Notes: generated from the letters alone by a model not told the origin. A stretch of DNA of 50,940 nt from a virus (IMGVR_UViG_3300010938_000006:64001-114940), one strand, 5' to 3'. Positions 8,515-17,487 are shown, counted from the stretch's first letter. Numbers and translations are program-made.

Positions 8515-9198
8515 ATGGCAAGAAGCTCATCTGAAGACCCTATTGAAAAATTTAGATTTAAAGTGGAAATATTTTCCATTGATTTGCTTGCGACTGGAGA
8601 CTTAAGCCAAAGCGCAGCTAATGCTGCCTTTAGTGGACTAAGGAATCTTATAGTTCCTACTCTTACTAGAGCAGGTTTTAGTGAAATAGTTCTTCCCGAA
8701 GTCACGGTTAATACCATAAGTTATAGGGAAAATATAGATAATCAAAGATTTAGCAAAGGCCCTGGATTAGTAAAGTACGACCCTGTTGTTTTACGTAGAG
8801 GCGCTACTAAAAGTCGGGAGTTGTATGAATGGTATAGATTAGTAAACAACGATACTTCATTACTAGGAGCAGCACAAGAAATAGGTGGAGACGCTACTGT
8901 ACCAGGCCAAAGTGAGAATTTTAGAAAAGAGGTTCTTATAACCTCTATAGATCGAGAAGGTAATACCGTTAAGCAATGGATGCTATTTAATGCATACCCT
9001 GCTAAGTATAAAGGCGGTAATGACTTAAACGCCCAATCAGAAGAAAAGCTAGTAGAAGAATTAACTATTGAATATGAATTCTTTTTAGAACTAGATAGTG
9101 GTGGATTGGCAGTTGAATTGGAAAAGGATGCGGCTATTGCGGGAGCGAATACAGCAGCTAACATAGCAGCAAAAGTAAATCTACCCTTTACGAGGTAA
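8515..9198 (+). CDS. Tail tube paralogue 2
   Basis: 227 residues. The start MARSSSEDPIEKFRF is nearly that of tube protein 1 and the core ITSIDREGNTVKQWMLFNAY is the gp19 signature. It has about 40 extra residues: an insertion near 20-45 and a C-terminal Ala-rich tail. Arg codons are mostly AGA, so expression is probably lower. A start three codons upstream lacks support; MAR- matches the paralogues. It may form one end of the tube, a special ring, or a baseplate-proximal adaptor. Confidence 0.85.
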   Translation: MARSSSEDPIEKFRFKVEIFSIDLLATGDLSQSAANAAFSGLRNLIVPTLTRAGFSEIVLPEVTVNTISYRENIDNQRFSKGPGLVKYDPVVLRRGATKSRELYEWYRLVNNDTSLLGAAQEIGGDATVPGQSENFRKEVLITSIDREGNTVKQWMLFNAYPAKYKGGNDLNAQSEEKLVEELTIEYEFFLELDSGGLAVELEKDAAIAGANTAANIAAKVNLPFTR

Positions 9199-9201
9199 TA
9201 T

Positions 9202-9729
9202 ATGGCTAGGCCATCAAGCAAAGACCCTTTAGACAAATTTAGATGGATTGTAGAAGTAGATGGCTTTAGCAGATTAGGCTTTACCTCAGTAGAAGTACCA
9301 TCAGTTAGCATTAATGTGAAGAATTATGCTGAAGGTGGAAGTCATTTGTTTCCTAGAAAGATTATTGATGGAGTGACATATTCTCCAATAGTTCTTCAAA
9401 GAGGAGTTACTTCAGATAGAAGCTTTCATGAATGGGCCGCAGGATTCATAGATTTACTTCATAATGTAGACGGAGTCGCAGGTTATAGACGTAACCTAGT
9501 TATTAAACATTTAGATAGATTAGGTAGAGTAGTTAGGGAATATCGTATTTATGATGCCTTTCCTAGCGAATATAAACCGGCTTCAGATTTTGCCGCAGAT
9601 TCAGATGATACGTACAGTTTAGAAAGAATAACTCTAGAATATGAAAGTTTTGAAGTTATTGTTCCTGGACAAGAGAACAATGCATTCAACATTAAAGATT
9701 TAGCAAAACGTTTAATTAGAGGCACTTAA
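9202..9729 (+). CDS. Tail tube paralogue 3
   Basis: 175 residues, MARPSSKDPLDKFRW start, core IKHLDRLGRVVREYRIYDAF and end LERITLEYESFEV, again the gp19 tube fold. It follows paralogue 2 by three bases. Shorter than the other two, with a basic C-terminal tail (IKDLAKRLIRG). It uses AGA codons like ordinary genes. A likely role is a minor ring at the tube tip or top; which end cannot be told from sequence. Confidence 0.85.
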   Translation: MARPSSKDPLDKFRWIVEVDGFSRLGFTSVEVPSVSINVKNYAEGGSHLFPRKIIDGVTYSPIVLQRGVTSDRSFHEWAAGFIDLLHNVDGVAGYRRNLVIKHLDRLGRVVREYRIYDAFPSEYKPASDFAADSDDTYSLERITLEYESFEVIVPGQENNAFNIKDLAKRLIRGT

Positions 9730-9748
9730 AATTTTAATACGAGGAAAA

Positions 9749-10360
9749 ATGAAAAAATGTACTAAATGTTTTGAATTAAAAACTAATGAAAATTTTTACA
9801 AAAAGAAAAATAGTTTAAGGTCAGAATGTATAGTATGTTCAAAAGCATATAATAAATCGTTTAAAATTAAAAATCCTAATTATTCTAAAAATTATGAAGA
9901 GCAAAACAAAGAAGTTATTAAACAAAGAAAAGCAGATTATTGGCTAAATAATAAAGATAAGTATCAAAAATATAGAGATCTTAATAAAGAAAAATTAAGA
10001 ATTTATTATAAAAATAGAGCTAGACAAAAAAGAAAGTCAGATATTAATTTTAGATTGACTTTAAGTTTACGTTCTAGATTGAATAAAGCAATTAAAAGAC
10101 AACAAAAAGCTGGGTCTTTCATAAAAGATTTAGGATGTTTTATAGAAGAATTAAAACAACATCTACAGTCCAAATTTCAACCAGGAATGACTTGGGAGAA
10201 CTACGGTAAATGGTATATTGATAATATTAGACCATTAAGTAGTTTTAATTTAGAAGATAGAAAAGAATTTATTTTAGCATGTAACTATAATAATTTACAA
10301 CCTTTGTGGGCTAAAGACAATTTAAGAAAAAGTAATAAAATTTTACAAGAGGAGATGTAA
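9749..10360 (+). CDS. HNH-like (His-Me finger) endonuclease, probable homing type
   Basis: 203 residues. An N-terminal zinc finger has Cys4, Cys7, Cys27 and Cys30, followed by a basic helical linker and a C-terminal region with WYIDNIRPLSSFN and NNLQPLWAKDNLRKSNK, the phrase of phage HNH nucleases (usual form W-x-I-D-H-I-x-P-L-S-S-F). Here the usual DH is DN, which may weaken catalysis. It is very Lys- and AT-rich compared with the tail genes around it, has its own GAGG ribosome site, and sits between tube and chaperone genes, which suggests a mobile insertion. Confidence 0.75.
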   Translation: MKKCTKCFELKTNENFYKKKNSLRSECIVCSKAYNKSFKIKNPNYSKNYEEQNKEVIKQRKADYWLNNKDKYQKYRDLNKEKLRIYYKNRARQKRKSDINFRLTLSLRSRLNKAIKRQQKAGSFIKDLGCFIEELKQHLQSKFQPGMTWENYGKWYIDNIRPLSSFNLEDRKEFILACNYNNLQPLWAKDNLRKSNKILQEEM

Positions 10361-10361
10361 A

Positions 10362-11123
10362 ATGTTAGTTATGCTACCAAACGGCTTGCTCGATGGGCAA
10401 GACCATTTTAATATAGCTGAGATTGACGAATTGCGAGGCAAGCAACAAAACTATTTGGTCGATAAAGAACTAGTAGTCGGAAATATAGGACACTTACCTA
10501 AAATTCTAGCGGATATGATTCTTTCGCTTCAAACGAAAGAAGGAGTTCACTGGAAAGGGGACATGAGTGAAGCTATTTATAAGCTTCCTTCTGGAGATCT
10601 AGAAACTATTCTAGTTAAAGTTCGTGAGAATACTTACGGACCTAAGTTCTATCATGAAGCAGAGTGCCCTCACTGTCAACATATCAATAAAAATTTACGC
10701 TTAGATTTAGACAAACTAGAGATTAAATATTACCCTTTAGAGCAAATGCTTACTAAAAAAGTTGTGCAATTGCCTAAAGCTAAAGTGGAAGTTGAGCTTA
10801 AGCCTATTTACCTTAAAGACCTTTTTGAGGTTGTTAAGATTACTAAGAATAAGCACGACGCTCTAGTTACTTCATTGATGGCCGTGTCCATCAAGAGAAT
10901 TGGAGATAACACTAAGATTGATAGTAGTTCTATCGAAAAGATAACTGCTAGCGATCTAATGCATCTTCAAGAAGAAATGTCAAAGGTTACTTTAGAAGGA
11001 AGCATTGATACTAATATTCAAATTGACTGCTCCAAATGTGAGAAAGAATTTGAAATTAAGTTGAATTGCTTTGATCCCTCTTTTTTCGACCATACCAAGG
11101 GCTCCAAGAGTACGACTATATAA
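10362..11123 (+). CDS. Tail/baseplate-hub assembly chaperone (zero-frame product)
   Basis: 253 residues with two CxxC pairs (Cys102/105 in CPHC and Cys223/226 in CSKC) that can form a zinc ribbon, in the position just before the tape measure where tail assembly chaperones are encoded. It resembles the gp26/gp51-type hub chaperones of T4-like phages. Codons 240-242 (TCT TTT TTC) contain a slippery heptamer, and a longer -1 product is predicted (separate entry). The zero-frame product ends 11 codons after that site. Confidence 0.75.
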   Translation: MLVMLPNGLLDGQDHFNIAEIDELRGKQQNYLVDKELVVGNIGHLPKILADMILSLQTKEGVHWKGDMSEAIYKLPSGDLETILVKVRENTYGPKFYHEAECPHCQHINKNLRLDLDKLEIKYYPLEQMLTKKVVQLPKAKVEVELKPIYLKDLFEVVKITKNKHDALVTSLMAVSIKRIGDNTKIDSSSIEKITASDLMHLQEEMSKVTLEGSIDTNIQIDCSKCEKEFEIKLNCFDPSFFDHTKGSKSTTI

Positions 11124-11281
11124 GCCACGAAGTAGATCTCTTGGATGATTATGTGTTCTTCGGGCAGACATATAGATGGCCTCCTAGTGAGATAGATGCA
11201 ATGAGATGGTCAGTTAGAAAGACCATTAAGCAAGCATATAAAGATCATATGTCTAAGGTAAACAGTAAATCAAATGGCTAA
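10362..11281 (+). CDS. Tail assembly chaperone, -1 frameshift fusion product
   Basis: At T TTT TTC (11081-11087) a -1 slip after Phe242 opens a frame of 64 more codons (11087-11278, stop 11279-11281), giving about 306 residues. The extension begins RPYQGLQEYDYISHEVDLLD, contains YRWPPSEIDAMRW and ends in a basic tail; it fills the otherwise empty 150 bases before the tape measure and overlaps its start by eight bases. This is the gpG/gpGT arrangement known in many tailed phages. The site and frame are seen directly; use of the site is inferred. Confidence 0.8.
11081..11145 (+). promoter_or_regulatory. -1 ribosomal frameshift signal (slippery heptamer and hairpin)
   Basis: The heptamer T TTT TTC (11081-11087) is in the right phase for the X XXY YYZ rule. 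Fifteen bases downstream, TCCAAGAG (11103-11110) pairs perfectly with CTCTTGGA (11138-11145) across a 27-base loop, a possible stimulatory structure. The zero-frame stop (11121-11123) lies inside the loop. Confidence 0.75.
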
Positions 11282-13373
11282 TAAATCTCTTGACATAGTA
11301 ATAAAAGTTAGAGACGCTGCTACTGATAAACTAAGGGAAGTTCAAAAATCCCTTAAAGATACTGGAAAAGCGGCACAAGATGCTTCTACCGATTTTACTA
11401 AGTTCAATAGAGTTTTATTCTCTGCTACGGCCTTTATTGGTACCTTTCAACGAGCTTTTACCAGTATTGGTGCGAGCATTGAAAAGGGAGCAGAGTTCGA
11501 CAGACTAAGCACACAATTTGAAAGAGTTCTAGGTCCAAGAGGAACGTTCTTTCAGAACGTAAAAACTCTAACAGATAACTCTATAGATCAATTTACGGCC
11601 ATGCAGGAGGCGATTTCTCTTAAATCTGCTGGCATAGTAAAAAATGGTACTCAAATTGCAGACCTAATTGCTAAAGCTGGTACTGCGGCTAAGATGGCTG
11701 GTAAGTCTTCAGAAGAAGGCATTACTCACGTATCTAAGTTCTTAAAAGATGGGTCTATTTCTCATCTAGAGTTCTTAAATTTAATATCTAGAACTAATCC
11801 AGAGCTACAAGCTCAATTGTCTATTCTTAAGGCAACTGGCGGAGTTTTAGGCACTGTTATAGAAACTCAACAAAAGCTAAGAATTGGTACGGCTTTACTA
11901 GATGCGGCTACAAAAGGATTTTTAAAAGGGCAACGAGATTTATTAGATGTAGTAAAAGATTTAAAGCAATCCTTTACTTTATTTAGAGCAGAAGTCGGCC
12001 TTTTCTTAGGAACCGCTTTAGGTGGATTAGTTGATAAAGTAACAGAAGTTGTAACAAAGTTTACTGATTTCTTAGGAAATATCAGAAAAACTGATAAAAA
12101 CTTCATAACCTTTACGAAAAACGTTATTTTAGTAACTTCTGCACTTACAGGTTTTATTGCAGTTTTAGGCACCTTAAGATTAACTTTATTAGCTTTATCT
12201 TCTATCGGTATTGGTATTCCTCAATTTATAGCTTTAATTGTAGCTGTAGGATTAGCCTTTAAAAATACTGATAAAGCTATTGATGGAGTTATTGGTAAGT
12301 TAAAAGGATTTTTTGAAGTATTTCGAGGGGTTGTACAGTTAATAAGTAATTTAGACCCCGCTACTGGCATTTCTAAGATGGACAAAAGTCTTCATGACTT
12401 CTTAAAGAAGCAAGGACTCTTAGAAATAACCCTATTATTCGCTAAAATGGCTTCTGTTGTAAAGGCAGTGGTCAAGGATATATCTGAAGCCTTTGATTGG
12501 CTAAGCAACAAAATAGGCAAGTTCTTCGATATGTTAAAGAACTTCCTAGGAGACTTTAAAAGTCTTTGGAGCAATTTTTGGGTGTCTGAATCTTTGACAC
12601 CAGTTGGTAAGTTTGCTCGTGCTGCTGCAGTTGTCCTTGGTGGTATTTTAGCATTTAAGGCTATGAAGGGTATTGGTGATCTATTATCCAAAATACCTGT
12701 AATAGGTAAACTATTTGGTGGTGGTGGTTCTAGAGGTGATAGTCCTCAAAATCCATTATATGTTCAAAATGTCAATGGTTTAGGGGGCTTAGGCGCTCTA
12801 GATTTTGGCGGAGTAATGGGAGATCTAGAAAAAGGTAAGCTAGTCAGTACTTTATCTGGTTTAGCTGTAACTTTAGCTAGGTTTGCTCCATTAGCATATT
12901 TATTGGCTACCGCTGGTGGTGTAATTCAAAATATCTTAAACCCTGAAAATGCTCCCAGTTCTGATGAGATTATAAATCGTGGCGTTATAGGTAATTTGAT
13001 GCATCCTGGCGATTTTGCTTACGCTTTTGGTAGAGATGTATTAGGAGACATAGCTGGTAATTTATTAGAAAACAGCGTGTTTAATCCTTATAAAACTGCT
13101 ACCGTTATTCCAAGTATGCCAGAGGATAACCAAAAGAAACTAAATATTCTTAATAAAGTTCAATCTGATTTAAGAGCAGTTGATGTCGCTAGAGCAGATT
13201 TAATGGTTGATGCTATTGCTAGAGCATTTAAACAAACTTCAGACGCTGGTAATAATATTTCATCTAGAGAATGGGTAGATATATTTAAAGTTGCTTTAGA
13301 TAATTCTGTCGTTCTATCAAATATTGATAAAGGTGTTAAGGATAAATCGCTAGGTAGTTCTAGTAGAAGGTAA
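11274..13373 (+). CDS. Tape measure protein
   Basis: 699 residues. A helical N-terminus (KSLDIVIKVRDAATDKLREV) is followed by long helices and a hydrophobic stretch (about 283-330, NVILVTSALTGFIAVLGTL onward), then further amphipathic helices; this is typical of tape measures. At about 0.15 nm per residue the tail would be near 100 nm. It follows the frameshifted chaperone and precedes the baseplate genes, the standard order. The start overlaps the chaperone extension. Confidence 0.9.
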   Translation: MANKSLDIVIKVRDAATDKLREVQKSLKDTGKAAQDASTDFTKFNRVLFSATAFIGTFQRAFTSIGASIEKGAEFDRLSTQFERVLGPRGTFFQNVKTLTDNSIDQFTAMQEAISLKSAGIVKNGTQIADLIAKAGTAAKMAGKSSEEGITHVSKFLKDGSISHLEFLNLISRTNPELQAQLSILKATGGVLGTVIETQQKLRIGTALLDAATKGFLKGQRDLLDVVKDLKQSFTLFRAEVGLFLGTALGGLVDKVTEVVTKFTDFLGNIRKTDKNFITFTKNVILVTSALTGFIAVLGTLRLTLLALSSIGIGIPQFIALIVAVGLAFKNTDKAIDGVIGKLKGFFEVFRGVVQLISNLDPATGISKMDKSLHDFLKKQGLLEITLLFAKMASVVKAVVKDISEAFDWLSNKIGKFFDMLKNFLGDFKSLWSNFWVSESLTPVGKFARAAAVVLGGILAFKAMKGIGDLLSKIPVIGKLFGGGGSRGDSPQNPLYVQNVNGLGGLGALDFGGVMGDLEKGKLVSTLSGLAVTLARFAPLAYLLATAGGVIQNILNPENAPSSDEIINRGVIGNLMHPGDFAYAFGRDVLGDIAGNLLENSVFNPYKTATVIPSMPEDNQKKLNILNKVQSDLRAVDVARADLMVDAIARAFKQTSDAGNNISSREWVDIFKVALDNSVVLSNIDKGVKDKSLGSSSRR

Positions 13374-13375
13374 TT

Positions 13376-14152
13376 ATGCCTATAAAGAAAACTGATAAAC
13401 CAATATCATTTAATAATATTGCTAATCAGCAAAATTATCCTGCTACAGCGCAAGCTGGTGAAAGTGGTCGCAGAATTGCTAATTTTCAATCTGCAGCTAT
13501 TTTTGCAGTAGACTCCAAAGGTAAAATTCTTAAACATGTGAGTGGCATCTTTTTACTTAATCCCGAAAGTTGGGAAGATAATAAAACAGCTAATTGGGTG
13601 CAACAGAGCATTCCTGGACAAAGTGACCCTGTTTTACAATGGGTTTCTTCAGGTGCTAGAACAGTAGCCTTTGATGCCTTAGTCACTAATGACACATCAA
13701 ACTTTGATTTTTTCGCAGATAAACTAGGTTCAAACGGAGAGAAATCTGTTATAGATAACAGTTTGCAAGCTGTTGCTTCTATTGCAACTAAGTTCTTTGC
13801 TGTAGCGAATCCGGCTAAGCGAAATTATACCAAAACATCTAATGCTGAAAGTTTGGATATTTCAGAACGACTAAACTATTATCGTTCATTTTTATATCCG
13901 CAATACAACGATCAAAAGAATCCTAAAAGTCTTTTGAATAGTCCTCCTCTAGTAGTTCTAGTGGTGGGAAGTTCATTAACTAATATTAAGTATGCTGATA
14001 AAATCAGTAATAATGATGAAGTGTGGGTTCTAACAGATCTTAAAATAAAGATTACTAAACAACTACCAAATTTAGCTCCTATGGAAGCAGTAGTTAGTTT
14101 TCAATTAATGCAATACAATATTAAGTCATTTAGTAGATCTAGATTCCTATAA
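13376..14152 (+). CDS. Tube-initiator / CIS-tube-like baseplate protein
   Basis: 258 residues. The phrases IFLLNPESWEDNKTANWV, SIPGQSDPVLQWVSSGARTV and LTDLKIKITKQLPNLAPMEA follow the pattern of contractile-injection-system tube/hub adaptor proteins that precede a LysM protein (Pvc7-like; T4 gp48/gp54 role). These sit between the hub and the first tube ring. The next gene is the LysM/gp53-like protein, as expected. Confident about the class, less about the exact equivalent. Confidence 0.65.
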   Translation: MPIKKTDKPISFNNIANQQNYPATAQAGESGRRIANFQSAAIFAVDSKGKILKHVSGIFLLNPESWEDNKTANWVQQSIPGQSDPVLQWVSSGARTVAFDALVTNDTSNFDFFADKLGSNGEKSVIDNSLQAVASIATKFFAVANPAKRNYTKTSNAESLDISERLNYYRSFLYPQYNDQKNPKSLLNSPPLVVLVVGSSLTNIKYADKISNNDEVWVLTDLKIKITKQLPNLAPMEAVVSFQLMQYNIKSFSRSRFL

Positions 14153-14159
14153 GGAAGTT

Positions 14160-14477
14160 ATGGCTAATTTTAAATCTTTAACTAGATATACTGGCGGGAC
14201 AGCCGTAAAAAATAGGTCAGAACAAAACTTCTTAGTTCTTAGACAACCTCTAGAATTAGCTAAAGATGAAGGTGACATATTTGTTACCATTACTAAAGAC
14301 TTAGAAAATAGACCTGATTTAGTGGCTTCTAAAACGTATGACAATCCTGATTTGTGGTGGGCTATATATGAATTTAATGGCATACGAGATCCACTATTCA
14401 ATTTGAGAGCTGGGCAAATTCTACGAATTCCTAAAATAGAAAGAGTTCTAGAAGCTATTTCTAAATTAGAGAGTTAA
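14160..14477 (+). CDS. LysM/gp53-like baseplate wedge protein
   Basis: 105 residues. The segment SKTYDNPDLWWAIYEFNGI and then LRAGQILRIPK is the LysM-like core of T4 gp53-type baseplate proteins: the short helix after NPDLWW and the GQILRIP strand are conserved. These proteins bind the hub or join wedges. A GGAAG ribosome site precedes the start, and the hub gene begins one base after the stop. Confidence 0.8.
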   Translation: MANFKSLTRYTGGTAVKNRSEQNFLVLRQPLELAKDEGDIFVTITKDLENRPDLVASKTYDNPDLWWAIYEFNGIRDPLFNLRAGQILRIPKIERVLEAISKLES

Positions 14478-14478
14478 T

Positions 14479-16077
14479 ATGTTAAGAGAATACAGTAATT
14501 TTAAAACTCCATATTATGAGATTAAAGTCGGGGATTCCATAGGCAATCGTATGGTTAGCTTACCTCATCAGATTTTACGTCTTATTGAAAAAGTGGAAAT
14601 TACTGAAGCTCTAGAACAAAATAAGATTTATACTGCTAGCATCGTAATAAATGAGGGTTCAAGAGAACCTGCTGCTAGGAGTGCATTTTCCGGGACTGAA
14701 GGGCTTTATCAAGTTCCAAATGGTGGAAATGAAGCTGACGCAAGTATAGCTGGCAGTTTCACTAATAGAACTGGATTAATTTTTGATCTTAGATTCAGCG
14801 GAAACAAGGGGATTACGTTTACCACTGCTTCTGAATTAAAGAATTCTAAGGTCGGAGCCCAAACTGAAACTGAAGTTCAGGCAGGTACTACGACTAGATA
14901 TCATAAGAGAGAGAATGTTAAGCCCACTTTTTTATTTCAAGCTAGAAACCTAGTATCTATAACTTGGGGATATAAAGAAGATCCCGCAACGGTTAGATCA
15001 ATAGTTTTACGTATATTAATTATTAACACTGAATTTCCAGAAATGGGAATGCCTAGAACTACTATAGTTTGTCAAAGCGAACGAGTGGCAATCGATGCAC
15101 TAGTTCCTAGAAAAGGTGTAGCTTTTGGAGATACAGTTGTTAATAGTAATGGGGTTCAATCTAAAAAAGATATCCCAGTTTCCAAATTACTAAACGACAT
15201 TTGTGATAAACTTAGTATTGATAGAATTATCAGTCCTATTTTTTCAAACGAATTATTAGACAAAGATAGAGAAAAATCTTGGACCTCTTCTGAGAGTTTT
15301 GACCAATTTCTTAGAAGGTTGGCTGAAAATCATAGTGCTTATTATGACTTTATATTAAGTCCTAAAACACTTAAACCAACGTTAATTTTTATAAGAAAAT
15401 CAGATTTTGAATCAAAAACGTTACCTATTCCGCAAGAATATTTAACATACAAATCTCCGCAAAGTATTATAAAGAGTTTATCAATTAGTGCAGATTTTGG
15501 AATGATTCAAGGTGCTGCAAATGCTGGCATGGACGATAATGGTAATATTATTAATACTGCTACAGAAGATGGTCAAGTAGAGATATCTTTATTTGCTGGT
15601 GAAAAACACGTAGATTTAAGTCCACTTGGCAGTAATCCAGTACCTTTAGCTCAAAGCATTGCTTCACAAATTGCTACTAGTGGAGTTACTGGAAGATTAG
15701 AAGTTATACCTAATAATCAAGGTGAAGGCGCTTTTACGGAAGACGCTAAAGTTAAAGCTAGAGCGGCTGTAGAAAGTGCTGTTAAACTAGATATGCAAAC
15801 ATTAGGTTATACTCGGTTTACTCCTGGGGTAGTGAATATTCAAGGTATAGGGGTTAGATATAGTGGAAGATATAGATTAATTTCTATAGCACATACCCTA
15901 GATAGTAGTGGATATCATTGTAAAATAACTGGAACTACTTACACAGATTTTGCTGGATTCTCAGTAGGAGATACAGCTAAAGGTATAGATAATAAAGAAC
16001 AACAAGTTTCTGCACAGTTATTTAAAGGTAAACCTACTACTTTGGACAATTTTAGAAAATTCATTTACCAGAAGTAA
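14479..16077 (+). CDS. Baseplate hub protein (gp27/gpD-like)
   Basis: 532 residues. The order of domains fits gp27/late-control D hub proteins: an N-terminal beta domain (YYEIKVGDSIGNRM), an interior with SWTSSESFDQFLRRLAENHS, which is the usual hub phrase for the second tube-like domain, and a C-terminal beta part (INIQGIGVRY-like, SGRYRLISIAHTLDSSGYHC). It lies immediately upstream of the spike gene. It forms the trimeric ring onto which the spike and the tube assemble. Confidence 0.85.
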   Translation: MLREYSNFKTPYYEIKVGDSIGNRMVSLPHQILRLIEKVEITEALEQNKIYTASIVINEGSREPAARSAFSGTEGLYQVPNGGNEADASIAGSFTNRTGLIFDLRFSGNKGITFTTASELKNSKVGAQTETEVQAGTTTRYHKRENVKPTFLFQARNLVSITWGYKEDPATVRSIVLRILIINTEFPEMGMPRTTIVCQSERVAIDALVPRKGVAFGDTVVNSNGVQSKKDIPVSKLLNDICDKLSIDRIISPIFSNELLDKDREKSWTSSESFDQFLRRLAENHSAYYDFILSPKTLKPTLIFIRKSDFESKTLPIPQEYLTYKSPQSIIKSLSISADFGMIQGAANAGMDDNGNIINTATEDGQVEISLFAGEKHVDLSPLGSNPVPLAQSIASQIATSGVTGRLEVIPNNQGEGAFTEDAKVKARAAVESAVKLDMQTLGYTRFTPGVVNIQGIGVRYSGRYRLISIAHTLDSSGYHCKITGTTYTDFAGFSVGDTAKGIDNKEQQVSAQLFKGKPTTLDNFRKFIYQK

Positions 16078-16080
16078 TAT

Positions 16081-16899
16081 ATGTTTCAAGTAAAAGACCA
16101 GAATTTAGGTAGTACAAAATTTGTAGGTAGAGCGAGAGCTAAAGTCACGGATAATAGAGATCCTTTACAAAAGGGTCGTATTAGAGTTAACCATCCTGTA
16201 TTGGGAATTACTGGTTGGATTCCATATCTAAAAACTAATTCGGTCTTTGATCCGCCTTCTATAAATGATATCGTGTATGTAGAAGCTGATGCTGGATATT
16301 ATACTCATCCAATAGCATGGGGTAATGTTACTAGAGGACCAGATAATGCTCCAAATTTAAATCCAGTATTTCGGCGAGAAGTGCCGACTAATAGAGGATT
16401 TCATACTCCTGGTGGACACACTATAGAATTAGATGACGGCATAGCACCAATCACTCAGGTACCTCAGGATACAAATACTACAGCAGAAAATAAAGGTATA
16501 AGAATAACCAGTTCAGGTAATAATAAGATCCATATAATTGAAGATACCGTTACTGGTAGCCAACATATTTTAATTCAAGATGCAGGCGGTAATTTAATAA
16601 AATTAGATTACCAAAATAATGAGTTAAAAATAAATGCTGTAGGAAAAATGATTTCTACTGTCGGTGGAAATCAAGAAGAAACAATTTCAGGTAAATTACA
16701 GATCACTGTGACTGGAGATATTGATATAAGTACTAGTGGAAAAACCACTATTAACTCTAGTGGAGAAACCGTAGTTAATGGATCTACCATAAAACTTAAC
16801 GGTTCTACAGGGGAAGTACTAACTAACATTACAGATCCTGTAATTGATTTAATTTATGGAACTCCTACTATAGGAGTACCTACAGTTAAAGCAGGTTAA
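16081..16899 (+). CDS. Baseplate spike protein (gp5/gpV/VgrG-like)
   Basis: 272 residues. An N-terminal OB-fold (about 12-105; DPLQKGRIRVNHPVLGITGW, then NDIVYVEADAGYYTHPIAWG) is followed by GFHTPGGHTIELDD, the conserved step into the spike, and a C-terminal beta-helix with TVTGDIDISTSGKTTINSSG. There is no lysozyme domain, unlike T4 gp5. The protein is the membrane-piercing tip of the tail. Confidence 0.9.
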   Translation: MFQVKDQNLGSTKFVGRARAKVTDNRDPLQKGRIRVNHPVLGITGWIPYLKTNSVFDPPSINDIVYVEADAGYYTHPIAWGNVTRGPDNAPNLNPVFRREVPTNRGFHTPGGHTIELDDGIAPITQVPQDTNTTAENKGIRITSSGNNKIHIIEDTVTGSQHILIQDAGGNLIKLDYQNNELKINAVGKMISTVGGNQEETISGKLQITVTGDIDISTSGKTTINSSGETVVNGSTIKLNGSTGEVLTNITDPVIDLIYGTPTIGVPTVKAG

Positions 16900-16902
16900 T
16901 TT

Positions 16903-17487
16903 ATGGCTCTATCAGCATCTACATTAGGGAGCTTAATAAGCGCTAATTTGACATCTGATGGAGCTATTGGGATTAAAAGAGATACCTTTTCTTTAGCATT
17001 AGCAGAAGGTATAATAGAGCATATAGTAGGCAAAGCTTTTGTTACTGCAGACGTTGGTTCTGGTACAGGCGGCATAGGTTTAGGAACTGGTATTACTGGT
17101 TTATCTGCGGCTAATATGGCAACAACAGCTTTAGGCTTAATGACCACACAAGGTCCAAAAGCACCGACGTTTATGCTACAAATAATGACAGCAGTAGTAA
17201 GTCATTTATCTTCTAATGCAACGTTAACAACGGTAAATCCTTCTGTAGGAGTTGGCGTTGGTACAGTTGTTGTAGGATCTATAGCGGTAAATGCCTCTGC
17301 TTTAGCTTCGAGCATACAAAGTAAATTAGTCGCCGACGGCGCACAAGGATCAATGTTAGGTAATATATCTTTAGCAATAGCTACTGGAATAGCTACAGAA
17401 ATTATAACTGCTGGAACAGGCACTGTAGTAATTTCTGGTATAGCCAATTTGCCTAGTGCGGGTTCTGGAACAGGAGTAATAAGCTAA
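16903..17487 (+). CDS. Baseplate-region protein with internal duplication, unknown
   Basis: 194 residues, Ala/Gly/Thr-rich, no charged core. Two related halves are visible: residues about 3-60 (SASTLGSLISANLTSDGA, LALAEGIIEHIV) and about 130-185 (NASALASSIQSKLVADGA, LAIATGIATEII). Each half ends in a Gly-Thr-Gly-rich stretch. It lies between spike and gp25, so a baseplate or spike-tip role (possibly at the PAAR position) is possible, but the PAAR motif is absent. Stop overlaps the next ATG (TAATG). Confidence 0.7.
   Translation: MALSASTLGSLISANLTSDGAIGIKRDTFSLALAEGIIEHIVGKAFVTADVGSGTGGIGLGTGITGLSAANMATTALGLMTTQGPKAPTFMLQIMTAVVSHLSSNATLTTVNPSVGVGVGTVVVGSIAVNASALASSIQSKLVADGAQGSMLGNISLAIATGIATEIITAGTGTVVISGIANLPSAGSGTGVIS
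16909..17455 (+). repeat. Two diverged copies of a ~55-codon unit
   Basis: Within the 194-residue gene, codons about 3-60 and 130-185 encode similar sequences: S/N-A-S-x-L-x-S-x-I, then a DGA/DGAQG turn, then LALAEGI / LAIATGI. The copies have diverged at the DNA level, so the duplication is old. The region between them is Gly/Ala/Thr-rich. Confidence 0.6.
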
